A stretch of DNA of 64,000 nt from Anaerolineae bacterium (GTDB taxonomy: Bacteria > Chloroflexota > Anaerolineae > Anaerolineales > Anaerolineaceae). The stretch spans positions 186,001-250,000 of the forward strand of contig JABUFD010000003.1 in assembly GCA_013314735.1 (NCBI GenBank), read 5' to 3'. Below, piece after piece: positions 25,786 to 35,159 of this stretch. A program made the position numbers and the translations under genes. The first letter of the stretch is position 1. Every line of letters begins with the position of its first letter. The notes under the pieces were generated by a model, which did not search any database, was not told the origin of the DNA, and was given only the letters and a program-made list of their open reading frames with translations.

Positions 25786-26541
25786 ATGTATTCATTGCCC
25801 GGCAAAAGAACCACCCGGGGGCAGGGGTTGGTTGAATATGCATTGGTGATTGCCCTGGTTGGTTTGCTGACCATATTGGGAATCACTCTCTTTGGTGAGA
25901 AAAACCACGACATCTACAATCGGATCATTTCATCGATTTCCGGAACACAAACCGCCAATACAGAAGTTGAGGGAGAAAAAAACCGGTTTACGCTAACCAC
26001 CTGTGAAGGTGAGGTGTCGAATATCAAAAATTGGAAAATAAATACGGATGGGAAGAAAGACTGGGAAAGTAACGGCAGCGCCATGTGCATCGCCAACAAC
26101 CGTTCCAGCCAGAATTTCGGCTACTCCAAGTGCTCACAAAACAAAGCCATTCCCTCAGATTATGAAGTGGAACTGGTGAATGCCCACCTGACGCAAGGGG
26201 ATGGAATTAACTTGATGTTTCGCGTGAATAAATACTCGCAAAAACCGGATGGGTACGCATTTACTTACGACGCGGCATCCAACGCTTTCCTCCTTGTGAA
26301 ATGGGTCAAAGGAAACCGCACCACCATCGCCAGCACACCTGCCGGCAAATACGACCGGCTGGTACCGCATACTGTGAAAGTGCAGGTGGAGGGGACTACC
26401 ATTAAAGCATTTGTAGATGGCAACCTGGTACTGACCGCACAGGATTCGACCTACGCCAGCGGTGGCACAGGTATCCACGTCGCCGGCGATGACACCCGGG
26501 CCTGCTTCGATGACCTGGTGATCCGCACATCGGGTGAATAA
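25786..26541 (+). CDS. Flp-type pilin fused to a lectin-like beta domain
   Basis: 251 aa. A basic leader with GQG/LVEYALVIALVGLLTILGITLFG reproduces the type IVb prepilin cleavage site and helix. After a short linker comes a ~190-residue domain (from FTLTTCEGEVSNIKNWKI) with the pattern of LamG/DUF1080-type jelly rolls, including GDGINLMFRVN, DGYAFTYDA, HTVKVQVEGTTIKAFVDGNLV and a final CFDDLVI strand. Such domains often bind carbohydrate. Start ATG 25786 has AAGGA 7 nt upstream; a TTG two codons earlier is less likely. It could be a minor or tip adhesin pilin alongside the small pilin encoded upstream. The jelly-roll assignment is by pattern, not by search. Confidence 0.8.
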   Translation: MYSLPGKRTTRGQGLVEYALVIALVGLLTILGITLFGEKNHDIYNRIISSISGTQTANTEVEGEKNRFTLTTCEGEVSNIKNWKINTDGKKDWESNGSAMCIANNRSSQNFGYSKCSQNKAIPSDYEVELVNAHLTQGDGINLMFRVNKYSQKPDGYAFTYDAASNAFLLVKWVKGNRTTIASTPAGKYDRLVPHTVKVQVEGTTIKAFVDGNLVLTAQDSTYASGGTGIHVAGDDTRACFDDLVIRTSGE

Positions 26542-26575
26542 CCAGTTTCAGATCAAAGACAAAATCAACCGCGCA

Positions 26576-26755
26576 TCACTGCCACGGATTTCGCCTGCGG
26601 CGTTCGTGGAGAATATTGCGTGCCATAACCGCAATACCGGCACCCAACACAAAGCCCATCACAGCACTCTGCAGCAGTAGCCACAAAACAATCCCGGCAA
26701 GAATGCCGATGATCATGCCAGCCAGCCATGGCGACAATTTTTCCAGCAGTTTCAT
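26576..26755 (-). CDS. 59-aa membrane protein with one long hairpin of helices
   Basis: A small gene on the minus strand with ATG 26755 and GGAG 6 nt upstream. It encodes two adjoining hydrophobic stretches (WLAGMIIGILAGIVLWLLLQ and AVMGFVLGAGIAVMA) followed by a basic tail ending RRRRNPWQ. Glycine spacing suggests tightly packed helices. No family recognised. It converges with the pilin-lectin fusion (34 nt between stop codons). Support comes from the good ribosome site, the membrane-protein composition and the positive-inside tail. Confidence 0.6.
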   Translation of the reverse strand: MKLLEKLSPWLAGMIIGILAGIVLWLLLQSAVMGFVLGAGIAVMARNILHERRRRNPWQ

Positions 26756-26916
26756 CGAAAACTCCTCACATTTGATCAGACCATTTTACCACCAGTCAGT
26801 CGGCCGATGAGTTTGTCGTTTCACAGCGGACCATCTGCAGCGCTCTGACAGCACCGTTACCGTGCAACGGTTGTATACTTAATTCAATCAATCATCTACC
26901 AAAGGAATACGCTCCC

Positions 26917-28002
26917 ATGTTTCCAACTGATCATGACCTGTATCCCGAGATATCCAGCCGTGCCGGTTTGCCACCGGGTGAGCTGGTTTTTGTTGGCCAA
27001 ATCCGGCAGCCCCATTCCACCCTGCAGCTTCTCTGGTATGGGACAGAGCAAGGCATTGTAGAACAGCAATGCACTGATATCGATGAAGCCATTACTTTCG
27101 CAGCCGAACACAAAAAAGGAATCACCTGGATCAACCTCAACGGGCTGCAGAATACGGAATGGGTCAGCCGCCTGGGCGGACTGGCCAATGTGCACCCGTT
27201 AATCCTGGAAGATATCCTGAACACCAATCAACGGCCGAAAATGGATGAGTTCAATGATGGTTTGTTTATTGAATTAAACATGCTTCGATGGAATGAAGAA
27301 GCGAAGAATATTACCGCAGAACAGTTCAGCATGCTGGTAAAAAAAGGAGTATTGATCACATTCCAGGAAGTGGATGGTGATATCTTTGACACAGTCCGGC
27401 AACATATCCGTGAGGGCGGGCAAAGGTTTAACGAGATGGGGGTGGATTATTTGCTTTACGCCCTGATTGACACCGTGGTCGATCATTACTTCATTGCACT
27501 GGAAAACTTAAGCGATGCCATCGAAGAACTGGAAGACCAGATCTCACAGCATCCAGGCCCTGAAACCCTGACCCGGATCCACCAGTTGAAAAGGGATTTG
27601 TTGTTCCTGCGCAAATCCATCTGGCCGCTGCGTGAAGTGATCAGCGGCCTGGCTCGCGGAACGGCCGCTTTAATCCATAAAGAAACCCTGATTTATATGC
27701 GCGATGTGTATGACCATAGTGTCCAGGTGATGGATATCGTGGAAACATTCCGTGACATGGTTTCTGGTATGATGGATATCTACCTGTCAAGCGTCAGCAA
27801 CCAGATGAATGAGGTGATGAAAGTGCTGACTGTCATTTCCACCCTGTTCATTCCCCTCACTTTCATCGCCGGGGTATACGGCATGAATTTTGACTTCATG
27901 CCGGAATTGACCTGGCGCTGGGGGTATTTTACCGTTCTGGCAGTGATGGGATCCATCCTGTTGATCATGGTGCTGTTCTTCCGCCGGCGCAAATGGTTCT
28001 AG
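26917..28002 (+). CDS. corA: CorA-family magnesium/divalent cation channel
   Basis: 361 aa with the family layout: a long cytoplasmic alpha/beta and coiled-helix funnel, then two C-terminal membrane helices. The pore signature YGMNF lies at the end of helix 1 (LFIPLTFIAGVYGMNF), helix 2 follows (YFTVLAVMGSILLIMVLFF) and the protein ends in a basic RRRKWF tail. It forms pentamers in the inner membrane for Mg2+ uptake. A TATACT box about 38 nt upstream may be the -10 element. The gene appears to be on its own; the next gene starts 100 nt downstream. Confidence 0.93.
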   Translation: MFPTDHDLYPEISSRAGLPPGELVFVGQIRQPHSTLQLLWYGTEQGIVEQQCTDIDEAITFAAEHKKGITWINLNGLQNTEWVSRLGGLANVHPLILEDILNTNQRPKMDEFNDGLFIELNMLRWNEEAKNITAEQFSMLVKKGVLITFQEVDGDIFDTVRQHIREGGQRFNEMGVDYLLYALIDTVVDHYFIALENLSDAIEELEDQISQHPGPETLTRIHQLKRDLLFLRKSIWPLREVISGLARGTAALIHKETLIYMRDVYDHSVQVMDIVETFRDMVSGMMDIYLSSVSNQMNEVMKVLTVISTLFIPLTFIAGVYGMNFDFMPELTWRWGYFTVLAVMGSILLIMVLFFRRRKWF

Positions 28003-28101
28003 GGTTTTTCATTTTTGCTTCCCAAATTCCCTCCTAAAAAACACGGGTACAATCAAACCATATTCCATTCCTATCCCCTACCATTCACCAGGAAGGTGTA
28101 G

Positions 28102-29247
28102 ATGTATCCGAACACAATCACCCCGCTGCATCTGGAGCAATGGCGCAACACACTGACCAGGCTCAGCCAACAACCCATGGAATTTGCCCCCGGCTTTCCA
28201 GGCATTGCGCAGCGGTTTGAGGCCTGGTGGCAACATGATTGCCTTGACCGGCCAATCTTCATTGCCTCCTGCAATGGCAATCCCCAACGCCCCACTGCCA
28301 GGCGGGTGGACCTGCTGAAAACGCCCGACCGCTGGTTCGAAGAAAAATTTAAGGATATGCGCCAGACCCATTGGGTGGGTGATGCACTTCCCTTCATCCG
28401 GGTGGATTTTGGTCCAGTGTTCATGACCGCCCTGGCTGGGGCGGAACCGATCTTCGTTTCGGATACCACCTGGTATGAACACACGATTAATGATGACTGG
28501 TCCAATGCGCCTGACTGGCGTTTTCGTGATGACAACCCCTGGCAGGTGCTGCTGCGGCAGCTGCTGGCAATGGTGGCGGATGATGCCAGGGGACGGTATT
28601 TTGTCTGTACACCCAACCTGGGCGGGACCGATGAGGTATTGCTCAACCTGCGTGGTTCTGCAAAATTGTGCATGGATGCAATTGACCAGCCGGAAAAGAT
28701 CATTCAGGCGGTTCAGGCCATCCACCCGGAATGGGAACGGATGACAGCACTGCTGTACGAGTCCATCCTCAGCCGTGGCGCCGGGCTGATCCAATGGCAG
28801 ATGCTGTGGTCAAACCAGCCCTACACCCTGCCATCCAGCGACTTTAATGCCATGCTGGGACCGCGCCATTTCAAACAGTTGTTTCTGCCGGATATCGAGC
28901 AGCGTGCCCGTACGGTTGGCAGGGCGTCCTTCCACCTCGATGGCCCGGATGCCGCCCGGCATATCGATGCACTCATTGCCTGTGATGCGTTGGACGTGAT
29001 CCAGTTTACCCCCGGAGACGGCGCCGCCCCCGCCCGTTCGTACACCGAAATGTTCCGCAATGTGCAGCAAGCCGGGAAATCCCTCCTGATCGCCTGTACC
29101 CAGGCGGATGTACTGCCGCTGTGCCAGGCATTGGACCCCAAAGGCCTCGCATTCCTGGTCGGCGGTGACTTCACCGTTGCCTCATTGGATGCGTTCTTCC
29201 ACGAATTTTGCCAGTTTTACGGCGTGACTGCCGGAAAGGAATCATAA
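28102..29247 (+). CDS. URO-D (uroporphyrinogen decarboxylase-like) domain protein
   Basis: 381 aa TIM-barrel protein of the URO-D/methyltransferase-A-like superfamily, recognised from ALPFIRVDFGPVF, the FHLDGPDAARHIDAL segment and DVIQFTPGDGA near the end. True HemE has conserved Arg and Asp residues early in the chain that I do not find, so haem synthesis is unlikely; related proteins sit in sugar-degradation and corrinoid methyltransfer clusters. A TACAAT box lies 48 nt upstream. Its stop is followed within 1 nt by the GH140-like gene, so the two form an operon. Confidence 0.7.
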   Translation: MYPNTITPLHLEQWRNTLTRLSQQPMEFAPGFPGIAQRFEAWWQHDCLDRPIFIASCNGNPQRPTARRVDLLKTPDRWFEEKFKDMRQTHWVGDALPFIRVDFGPVFMTALAGAEPIFVSDTTWYEHTINDDWSNAPDWRFRDDNPWQVLLRQLLAMVADDARGRYFVCTPNLGGTDEVLLNLRGSAKLCMDAIDQPEKIIQAVQAIHPEWERMTALLYESILSRGAGLIQWQMLWSNQPYTLPSSDFNAMLGPRHFKQLFLPDIEQRARTVGRASFHLDGPDAARHIDALIACDALDVIQFTPGDGAAPARSYTEMFRNVQQAGKSLLIACTQADVLPLCQALDPKGLAFLVGGDFTVASLDAFFHEFCQFYGVTAGKES

Positions 29248-29248
29248 T

Positions 29249-30865
29249 ATGACAATCCAGGCTTTTGTTCATCTCCCTTGCGAGCTTTCATTCACCAGTT
29301 CAGTCAGCTATACAGACCCATTTAACCAGGTCAGTATGGATGTGGTGTTTACGGATACTGAGGGAGGGTGCATCCGCCTGCCCGCCTTTTGGGCTGGTGG
29401 TGAGACATGGAAAGTTCGGTTCGCTCCCGCCAAACCAGGGTTGTATCGCTGCCGAACTGAATGCTCCGATCCCGCCAATGCTGGTTTACACCAGCAGCAG
29501 GAAACCCTCCAGGCCGCGCCGTACGATGGTGCCAACTCCCTCATCCACGGCGGTGGATTGACTGTCATGCCAGACGGCCGCCACTTGTGCCAGGCTGACG
29601 GGGCTCCATTTCTCTGGCTCGCCGATACCTGGTGGATGGCCTTCTGCCGCCGCCTGCGTTTCCCGGATGATTTCCGCCAGCTGGTAGCTGACCGGGTGCA
29701 AAAAGGATTCAACGTGATCCAGATCATCGCCGGCCTGTACCCGGATATGCCGTGGTATGACTCCCGCGGAGCCAACGAAGCCGGTTTCCCCTGGACAGAA
29801 GATTTCAGCACAATCAATCCTGCCTATTTTGACATGGTCGATTTGCGCGTGGCTTACCTGGTGGAGCATGGACTGGTGCCATGCATCGTGGGGGAATGGG
29901 GATATTTTATGGATTTCGCTGGAATGTCAGTGCTGAAGAAGCACTGGCGCTACCTGGTGGCACGCTATTCCGCTTACCCCGTGGTATGGTGCACGGCGGG
30001 TGAAGCCCTGATGAAATATTACCTGGCCGAATCCAACCAGGATGCCCAGTCCTGGAAGCAGCAGCGGCAGGAACAATGGTCAGACCTGGTGCGTTTCATC
30101 CGTGAAATCGACGGACATCAGCGCCTGGTGACCATCCATCCCACCCAGTTCGGACGGGAACAGGTCAGCGACCCGACGTTAATCGACTTTGAGATGCTCC
30201 AGACCGGCCACGGTGGTTATACCAGCCTGGGGCCGACGGTGGATATGCTGGAACAATCACTGAACAGCGACCCTGTGATGCCCATCCTGGTGTCTGAAGT
30301 GAATTACGAAGGCATATGTGAAAGCGCGCGGGAAGAAATCCAACGGTTCCATTTTTGGAGCTGCCTGTTAAGCGGCGCAATGGGGCATACCTACGGCGCC
30401 AACGGTCTGTGGCAGCTGAACACCTCCGAAACACCCTATGGCCCTTCCCCCCATGGCACTTCATGGGGCGACCTGCCATGGCAGGAAGCAGCTGCGCTGC
30501 CCGGCAGCGGTCAGCTGGGATTGGGAAAGCGATTGCTGGAGCAACTTTCCTGGTGGGAAATGCTCCCCCACCCCGAATGGATCAGTCATCCAGCGAGTAC
30601 CGGCGACCGCCATCAATGCTATATCGCCGGGGTCCCGGGCGTCTTCCGCGTGGTGTATTATCCTGCCAACTGTTCCTGGCTGGCCTGGCAGGGGAAATTA
30701 TCAGTCCAGCAAATGGAAGAATCTGTGACTTACCACTGCACCTACATCAACCCCAAAACCGGAACACAACATGATCTGGGGACAACCCGGGGCAGCGAAT
30801 ATGTTCTGCCAAAACCACCGATTTTCCAGGATTGGGTGCTGGTTATGAGGGCTGCGGGTGAATAA
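29249..30865 (+). CDS. DUF5060/DUF4038 apiosidase-like glycoside hydrolase (GH140-like)
   Basis: 538 aa. Residues 1-~95 match the DUF5060 beta-sandwich (YTDPFNQVSMDVVF, FWAGGETWKVRFAP, GLYRCRTECSD); the rest is a DUF4038-type TIM barrel (GAPFLWLADTWWMAFCRRL, VQKGFNVIQIIAGLYPDMPWYD, FDMVDLRVAYLVEHGLVPCIVGEWG, PILVSEVNYEGI). The family includes pectin apiosidases. No signal peptide, so it should act on imported oligosaccharides. It is co-transcribed with the URO-D-like gene (1 nt gap) and converges with the HD-GYP gene, with only 4 nt between the stop codons. A second protein with this barrel is encoded at 57033-58361. Confidence 0.85.
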   Translation: MTIQAFVHLPCELSFTSSVSYTDPFNQVSMDVVFTDTEGGCIRLPAFWAGGETWKVRFAPAKPGLYRCRTECSDPANAGLHQQQETLQAAPYDGANSLIHGGGLTVMPDGRHLCQADGAPFLWLADTWWMAFCRRLRFPDDFRQLVADRVQKGFNVIQIIAGLYPDMPWYDSRGANEAGFPWTEDFSTINPAYFDMVDLRVAYLVEHGLVPCIVGEWGYFMDFAGMSVLKKHWRYLVARYSAYPVVWCTAGEALMKYYLAESNQDAQSWKQQRQEQWSDLVRFIREIDGHQRLVTIHPTQFGREQVSDPTLIDFEMLQTGHGGYTSLGPTVDMLEQSLNSDPVMPILVSEVNYEGICESAREEIQRFHFWSCLLSGAMGHTYGANGLWQLNTSETPYGPSPHGTSWGDLPWQEAAALPGSGQLGLGKRLLEQLSWWEMLPHPEWISHPASTGDRHQCYIAGVPGVFRVVYYPANCSWLAWQGKLSVQQMEESVTYHCTYINPKTGTQHDLGTTRGSEYVLPKPPIFQDWVLVMRAAGE

Positions 30866-30869
30866 GGCC

Positions 30870-32174
30870 TCAGGAAGATGACCCTTGCTGTTCAATGGTG
30901 ACCGAGAGCAATTCTCGCAGCCGATGGCGATCCAGCAAGTCGACAGTGAAGGTCGGTTTTTGCGCCATTAAGCGCAGAAAAGCTTTGACTGCCATCGGGT
31001 CAAACTGATGGCCCGCCTGGTCGTGAATGTATTGCAGCGCCTCATCACTGGTCCAGGCTGCCCGGTAGGGGCGGTCAGAAGTCAGGGCATCCCATACATC
31101 GACGATGCTGAACAAGCGTGCCGAAAAGGGGATCTCCTCCCCCTTCAGGCCTTGCGGGTAACCCGACCCATCCCAGCGTTCGTGATGATGAAGGACAACT
31201 TCCAGGCAGGGTTCCAGAAATTGGACGCCCCGCAGCACATTGTAGCCATATTGGATATGCTGTTCCATCAGGGATTTTTCATGCCGTGTCAACAGACCGC
31301 GTTTTAACAACACCTCATCGGGTACGCCTAACTTTCCAATATCATGCAGTAAAGCACCCGTCCGCAGACAATCCACAAACTGCGGCGGACATCCCATATG
31401 GCCCGCCAGTTTCCCGGCCAGGTCGGCTACGCGTGAACAATGCCCTTCGGTTTCAAAATCCCGCAATTCCAACAGCTTCACCCACCCCTGCAGCGTCATC
31501 TGGTTGACAGACTGCATCGCATGAGTGCGCTCTGCCAATCCCTTTTCCAATTCGGCATTCATCACCGCGATCTGTTGATTCTGTTTCAGTAACAGTTCTT
31601 CATTCTTTCGCACCATTCTGGCAAAATATACCAACAGGTGACCGATGGATACCATTACCACCACACGGACTGCCAGGGAGGTTGCCAACAGGGAGGAATG
31701 TGAATAATTATTCAGGGGCTGATAACCATCACTGAACCGGTAAAACAACATATCAACCACACTCACGGCAGCAACGAACAGAATGACACCCAGAAAACGG
31801 TAACGCAGACTGAGGACCAGCAAGGGAACCAGGGTGACAGGGATCAGCAGCCAGAAGGTGATCAACAATGTTGAAAATGAATTCGGTTGGAGGATCAGCC
31901 ACGGAAGCGCAGCACCGGAGATGGTTGAGCCTGCCAGGAGGAGCGGCAGGGTGGCAGGTTTGGCTGCATTGAACGTGGTGAGCCGCAGGGCAGACACCAG
32001 TGTCGCCAATTCTGCCGCCATCGCAATCAACAACCCAACGGAAGGCATGTCAATGTGCGGAATCTGGAACACCTGGGAGATGAACAGCACCAGGGTCAAC
32101 AGGAATTCTATGCCGATCCCTGCTCGCAGCACCATTAAAATTCCGGTATCGTATGAAATCGGTTTAGAGATCAA
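30870..32174 (-). CDS. Membrane HD-GYP domain protein, probable c-di-GMP phosphodiesterase
   Basis: 434 aa. Six or so N-terminal helices (about 10-190), a short coiled coil (KNEELLLKQNQQIAVMNAELEKGL) and a C-terminal HD-GYP domain with HDIGKLGVPDEVL, HH-ERWDGSGYP and the DVWDALTSDRPYR signature. HD-GYP enzymes degrade cyclic di-GMP to pGpG or GMP, the opposite of the cyclase at 23829. The start is uncertain: the reading frame opens with a TTG at 32174 without a ribosome site, and an in-frame ATG is at 32135. A TATAAT box is present on the minus strand at 32207-32212. Confidence 0.9.
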   Translation of the reverse strand: MISKPISYDTGILMVLRAGIGIEFLLTLVLFISQVFQIPHIDMPSVGLLIAMAAELATLVSALRLTTFNAAKPATLPLLLAGSTISGAALPWLILQPNSFSTLLITFWLLIPVTLVPLLVLSLRYRFLGVILFVAAVSVVDMLFYRFSDGYQPLNNYSHSSLLATSLAVRVVVMVSIGHLLVYFARMVRKNEELLLKQNQQIAVMNAELEKGLAERTHAMQSVNQMTLQGWVKLLELRDFETEGHCSRVADLAGKLAGHMGCPPQFVDCLRTGALLHDIGKLGVPDEVLLKRGLLTRHEKSLMEQHIQYGYNVLRGVQFLEPCLEVVLHHHERWDGSGYPQGLKGEEIPFSARLFSIVDVWDALTSDRPYRAAWTSDEALQYIHDQAGHQFDPMAVKAFLRLMAQKPTFTVDLLDRHRLRELLSVTIEQQGSSS

Positions 32175-32263
32175 ATGAACACACCGTTAACCATCAATTT
32201 GAGAAAATTATAACAAAGTACCCATCGAATTGTTTGAGAACGCTCCCAATAATTAAAGAAAGG

Positions 32264-34261
32264 CTAATCTGAACCATCCGGCAGCCAGGCGATGAAGGTT
32301 GCCCCATGGCCAGGCAAGCCATCGCTGATGATTTGCAGTCGTCCGTCATGCAGGCTTAAAATTTCCACCGCAATCGACAGCCCCAAACCGGTACCGCTCA
32401 CGCCTGAATCCTGCCCCACCTTCCCACGATAAAACCGCTGTGTGATTCGATTTTGATCTTCTGCTGTAATACCCGGACCGGTGTCCCGTACAGCGAACCC
32501 TACTACACCCTCAGCCTTTACCGTGGAAACCACCACCTCTCCCCCTGTGGGTGTATAGTTGATCGCATTGGTTAACAGGATGCTCAGCACCTGGCTGATT
32601 AATCCTTCATCAGCAAATACGGTACAGTCCTCCTGGGTCTGTTCAAATGACAGGCTCAACCCTTTGGCATCTGCCAGCGGCTGCCGTAGTTCTGTAAATC
32701 CAGCGCACAGGGTGGTCAGGTTGACCTGCGTTTTTCCCACCCCAATGGCCGCCTGATCCAGGCGGGAAAGATTTAACAGGTCTTCAATCAGATTTTTCAG
32801 GTGATTGGTTTCCCGATCCAGGCGGTCAAGGTATACGGCTGTATTCTCCGGCCGCATCCGCAGCAATTCCAGGTTGCAGATGAAATTTGTGATTGGTGTA
32901 CGCAGTTCGTGGGAAACGTTGGAGACAAAAGCATCTTTCATTCGCTGCACTTCTTTCATGCCGGTCACATCATGAACATTGATCACCACGGCACTCAGTT
33001 GTCCCGATTCATGAACCGGGATCATGTTGATGGCGCAATCGATATCCTTCCCATGCAGATGCCGGATTTGTCCCTCAATAGAAACGGGATGCTGGTCTTC
33101 GATTGCTTCCCGCAGCGCCGTCTGCGCGGCATGAATCCCCACGGCTGCCAGGTGGGGCCCGAAAACCTTGCCGGCCAGATCACTTTCACGCAGGCCGCTC
33201 ATCCGCAAGAAGCCCTGGTTCACCTGTTGAATCACCCCCTGCCCATCCAAAAGCAAAAAACCATCCGGACTGTTTTGCAGAATGGTCTCCAACTGATCCT
33301 TGAGCAATGCGAGGTCACGGGTGGTTTTTTCAAGGGCAAGCGTGCGTTCCCGCACACGGGATTCGAGCGTTTCATTTAACTGGCGCAAGGTATCAGCAGA
33401 ACGTTTCCGTTCAGTGATATCAACAACCGTGGTAAACACTTTATCCCAGGTATCCTCGTGTCCCGGCGCGAGAGTGGCATTCAGGCTGACATATAACTCT
33501 TCACCCGTCAGGGTCAGATGCCGTGATTCACGGGCGAACGATTGATTCCCATTGTAAAATACGATCAATTCTTCCAAAAAATGCCTGCGCGAGACATCCG
33601 AAAAAAGCTGCGACAGTTTTTCAATCGCCAATGGGTCTTCCTCGCATTGGTACATGCGCAGGGTGGCATGGTTCACAGCCAAGATGCGGCGCAATGCGAT
33701 CAGGTCCGTCAGTGCCTGGGGATTGTCTATGTAATATTGCCGCAAATCCGTAACACCCTGGGACGAAAGGCGCTCCAATTCAACCTTCACCTTGCTGAAA
33801 TCCTCTTCCCATAACGAGATCGGAGAGTTTTCAAACAGGCTGCGGTAGCGGGCTTCGCTTTCGCGCAGGGCCATCTCTGCTGTGCGACGGGCACGACGGT
33901 TTTTCGCTTCTTCCAGCGCACGGAAAACAGCTGCGTTCAGGCGAATCAGCCGATCTTTCAGCAGGTAATCGGTGGCGCCGAGCCGCATCGCTTCCACCGC
34001 CACTTCTTCACCTATGGTGCCGCTGACAATGATCAACGGAATATCCCTGCCCTGCACCTGGATCAGTTGCAGGGCGTCCAATGCGGTAAATTGGGGTAAT
34101 GCATAATCCGCCAGGATGATATCGGGATCATTGTTTAGCTTTTCGAGGAATGAAAGCCTGTCATGTGCCATGTCGATATCAAACGAAGTAATCTCCTGGC
34201 GAATCTGGCGCAGTGTCAATTCCGCATCAGCGGGGTTATCCTCAAGGATCAGAATACGCAT
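32264..34261 (-). CDS. Soluble hybrid sensor kinase (REC-PAS-PAS-HisKA-HATPase)
   Basis: 665 aa without membrane helices. Receiver domain with Asp52 (PDIILADYALP), PAS/PAC regions at about 135-290 and 320-430, HisKA with His451 in VSNVSHELRTPITNF, and a full ATP-binding domain (NAINYTPTGG, DTGPGI, GTGLGLSI). The N-terminal receiver means it can be controlled by another kinase before autophosphorylating. It lies 23 nt downstream of a single-domain response regulator on the same strand, the usual Rcp1/phytochrome-like arrangement, although no photosensor is seen. Output partner unknown. Confidence 0.92.
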   Translation of the reverse strand: MRILILEDNPADAELTLRQIRQEITSFDIDMAHDRLSFLEKLNNDPDIILADYALPQFTALDALQLIQVQGRDIPLIIVSGTIGEEVAVEAMRLGATDYLLKDRLIRLNAAVFRALEEAKNRRARRTAEMALRESEARYRSLFENSPISLWEEDFSKVKVELERLSSQGVTDLRQYYIDNPQALTDLIALRRILAVNHATLRMYQCEEDPLAIEKLSQLFSDVSRRHFLEELIVFYNGNQSFARESRHLTLTGEELYVSLNATLAPGHEDTWDKVFTTVVDITERKRSADTLRQLNETLESRVRERTLALEKTTRDLALLKDQLETILQNSPDGFLLLDGQGVIQQVNQGFLRMSGLRESDLAGKVFGPHLAAVGIHAAQTALREAIEDQHPVSIEGQIRHLHGKDIDCAINMIPVHESGQLSAVVINVHDVTGMKEVQRMKDAFVSNVSHELRTPITNFICNLELLRMRPENTAVYLDRLDRETNHLKNLIEDLLNLSRLDQAAIGVGKTQVNLTTLCAGFTELRQPLADAKGLSLSFEQTQEDCTVFADEGLISQVLSILLTNAINYTPTGGEVVVSTVKAEGVVGFAVRDTGPGITAEDQNRITQRFYRGKVGQDSGVSGTGLGLSIAVEILSLHDGRLQIISDGLPGHGATFIAWLPDGSD

Positions 34262-34284
34262 TGAGTCATTCCACGGTTTCTTTC

Positions 34285-34731
34285 TTACTCGTCAGGCGTG
34301 GTATTGATCAGCATCCAATACATCCCCACCTGGCGCACAGCTTCAGAAAATTGTTCAAAATCGACCGGTTTGGTGATAAAACTGTTAACACCCAGGCGAT
34401 AACTTTCTACAATATCTCGCTCCAGGCGGGAGGAGGTGAGCATCACCACCGGGATTTTTTTGGTACGCTCATCCGCCTTGACCTGCCGCAGCACCTCCAA
34501 CCCATCCACTTTGGGTAATTTCAGGTCTAGCAGGATCACTTTAGGCGGTGAATCAATGGAACGTTCGGCATACTTCCCGGTACAGAAAACATACTCCAAA
34601 GCTTCTGCCCCATCCCGTACAACATCAATCGAATTGACGATATGGTTCTTCTTCAATGCATGCAGTGTCAATTCTTCATCATTGGGATTGTCCTCGACCA
34701 ACAGAATGGTCACCGATTTTTCTTCCTGCAT
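34285..34731 (-). CDS. Single-domain response regulator (Rcp1-like CheY)
   Basis: 148 aa consisting only of a receiver domain: acidic pocket ED (13-14), phosphorylated Asp69 (VILLDLKLP), Thr in MLTSS and Lys in FITKPVDF. The insertion between beta-2 and the Asp ([16 protein letters not shown]) is characteristic of Rcp1-like regulators. Start ATG 34731 is set by AAAGGAG 6 nt upstream; the in-frame extension to 34794 lacks support. It leads an operon with the hybrid kinase and probably feeds phosphate to or from it. Confidence 0.92.
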   Translation of the reverse strand: MQEEKSVTILLVEDNPNDEELTLHALKKNHIVNSIDVVRDGAEALEYVFCTGKYAERSIDSPPKVILLDLKLPKVDGLEVLRQVKADERTKKIPVVMLTSSRLERDIVESYRLGVNSFITKPVDFEQFSEAVRQVGMYWMLINTTPDE

Positions 34732-35159
34732 TGTCCACTCCTTTATTCCTGTATGTTCAAATGCACCGGTAGGATGCGGCCTGGCTTCTGCCATACAAGT
34801 GGTGAAACCTGCACCAGCCGGACATTGCCAACCGCATCACGGATATATTTTCCTGGCAGGCAATGTGAAAAACCAATCAGCCGTCTATGCAGACACTGAC
34901 AAAACAAATGTCAATGCTATGATACCTAGTATACATAATTTTCTTAAAAGCATGACAGCCAATAAATGTATGTTAACTGGTTACGATGCACGAACATTGC
35001 CAAATGAAAATCAACCGATCAGTATGCAACTGCCAATGAGATTTTTTTCCGACTTGCGCAGCTGAGCCGTAACTATGACGCCAATAGCAAACAGAAAAAT
35101 CGAACCGCCACTTTGGGCGGTTCGTACATTTTCAAATTATGTTTTTGGACAGGCTCAAG
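34732..35159. other. 428-bp intergenic region
   Basis: Contains the regulator's ribosome site, a TTGACA on the minus strand (34909-34914) with only a poor -10 partner, and the helicase terminator at 35095-35124. No gene on either strand is convincing. Confidence 0.5.
35095..35124 (-). terminator. Rho-independent terminator of the DEAD-box helicase gene
   Basis: Perfect 9-bp stem CGAACCGCC/GGCGGTTCG with a 6-nt loop, followed on the minus strand by ATTTTTCTG, 36 nt beyond the stop codon. Confidence 0.85.

Noticed and set aside
28102-29247. HemE in a haem pathway
   Set aside because: The N-terminal Arg/Asp pattern of HemE is not seen and no haem genes are nearby.
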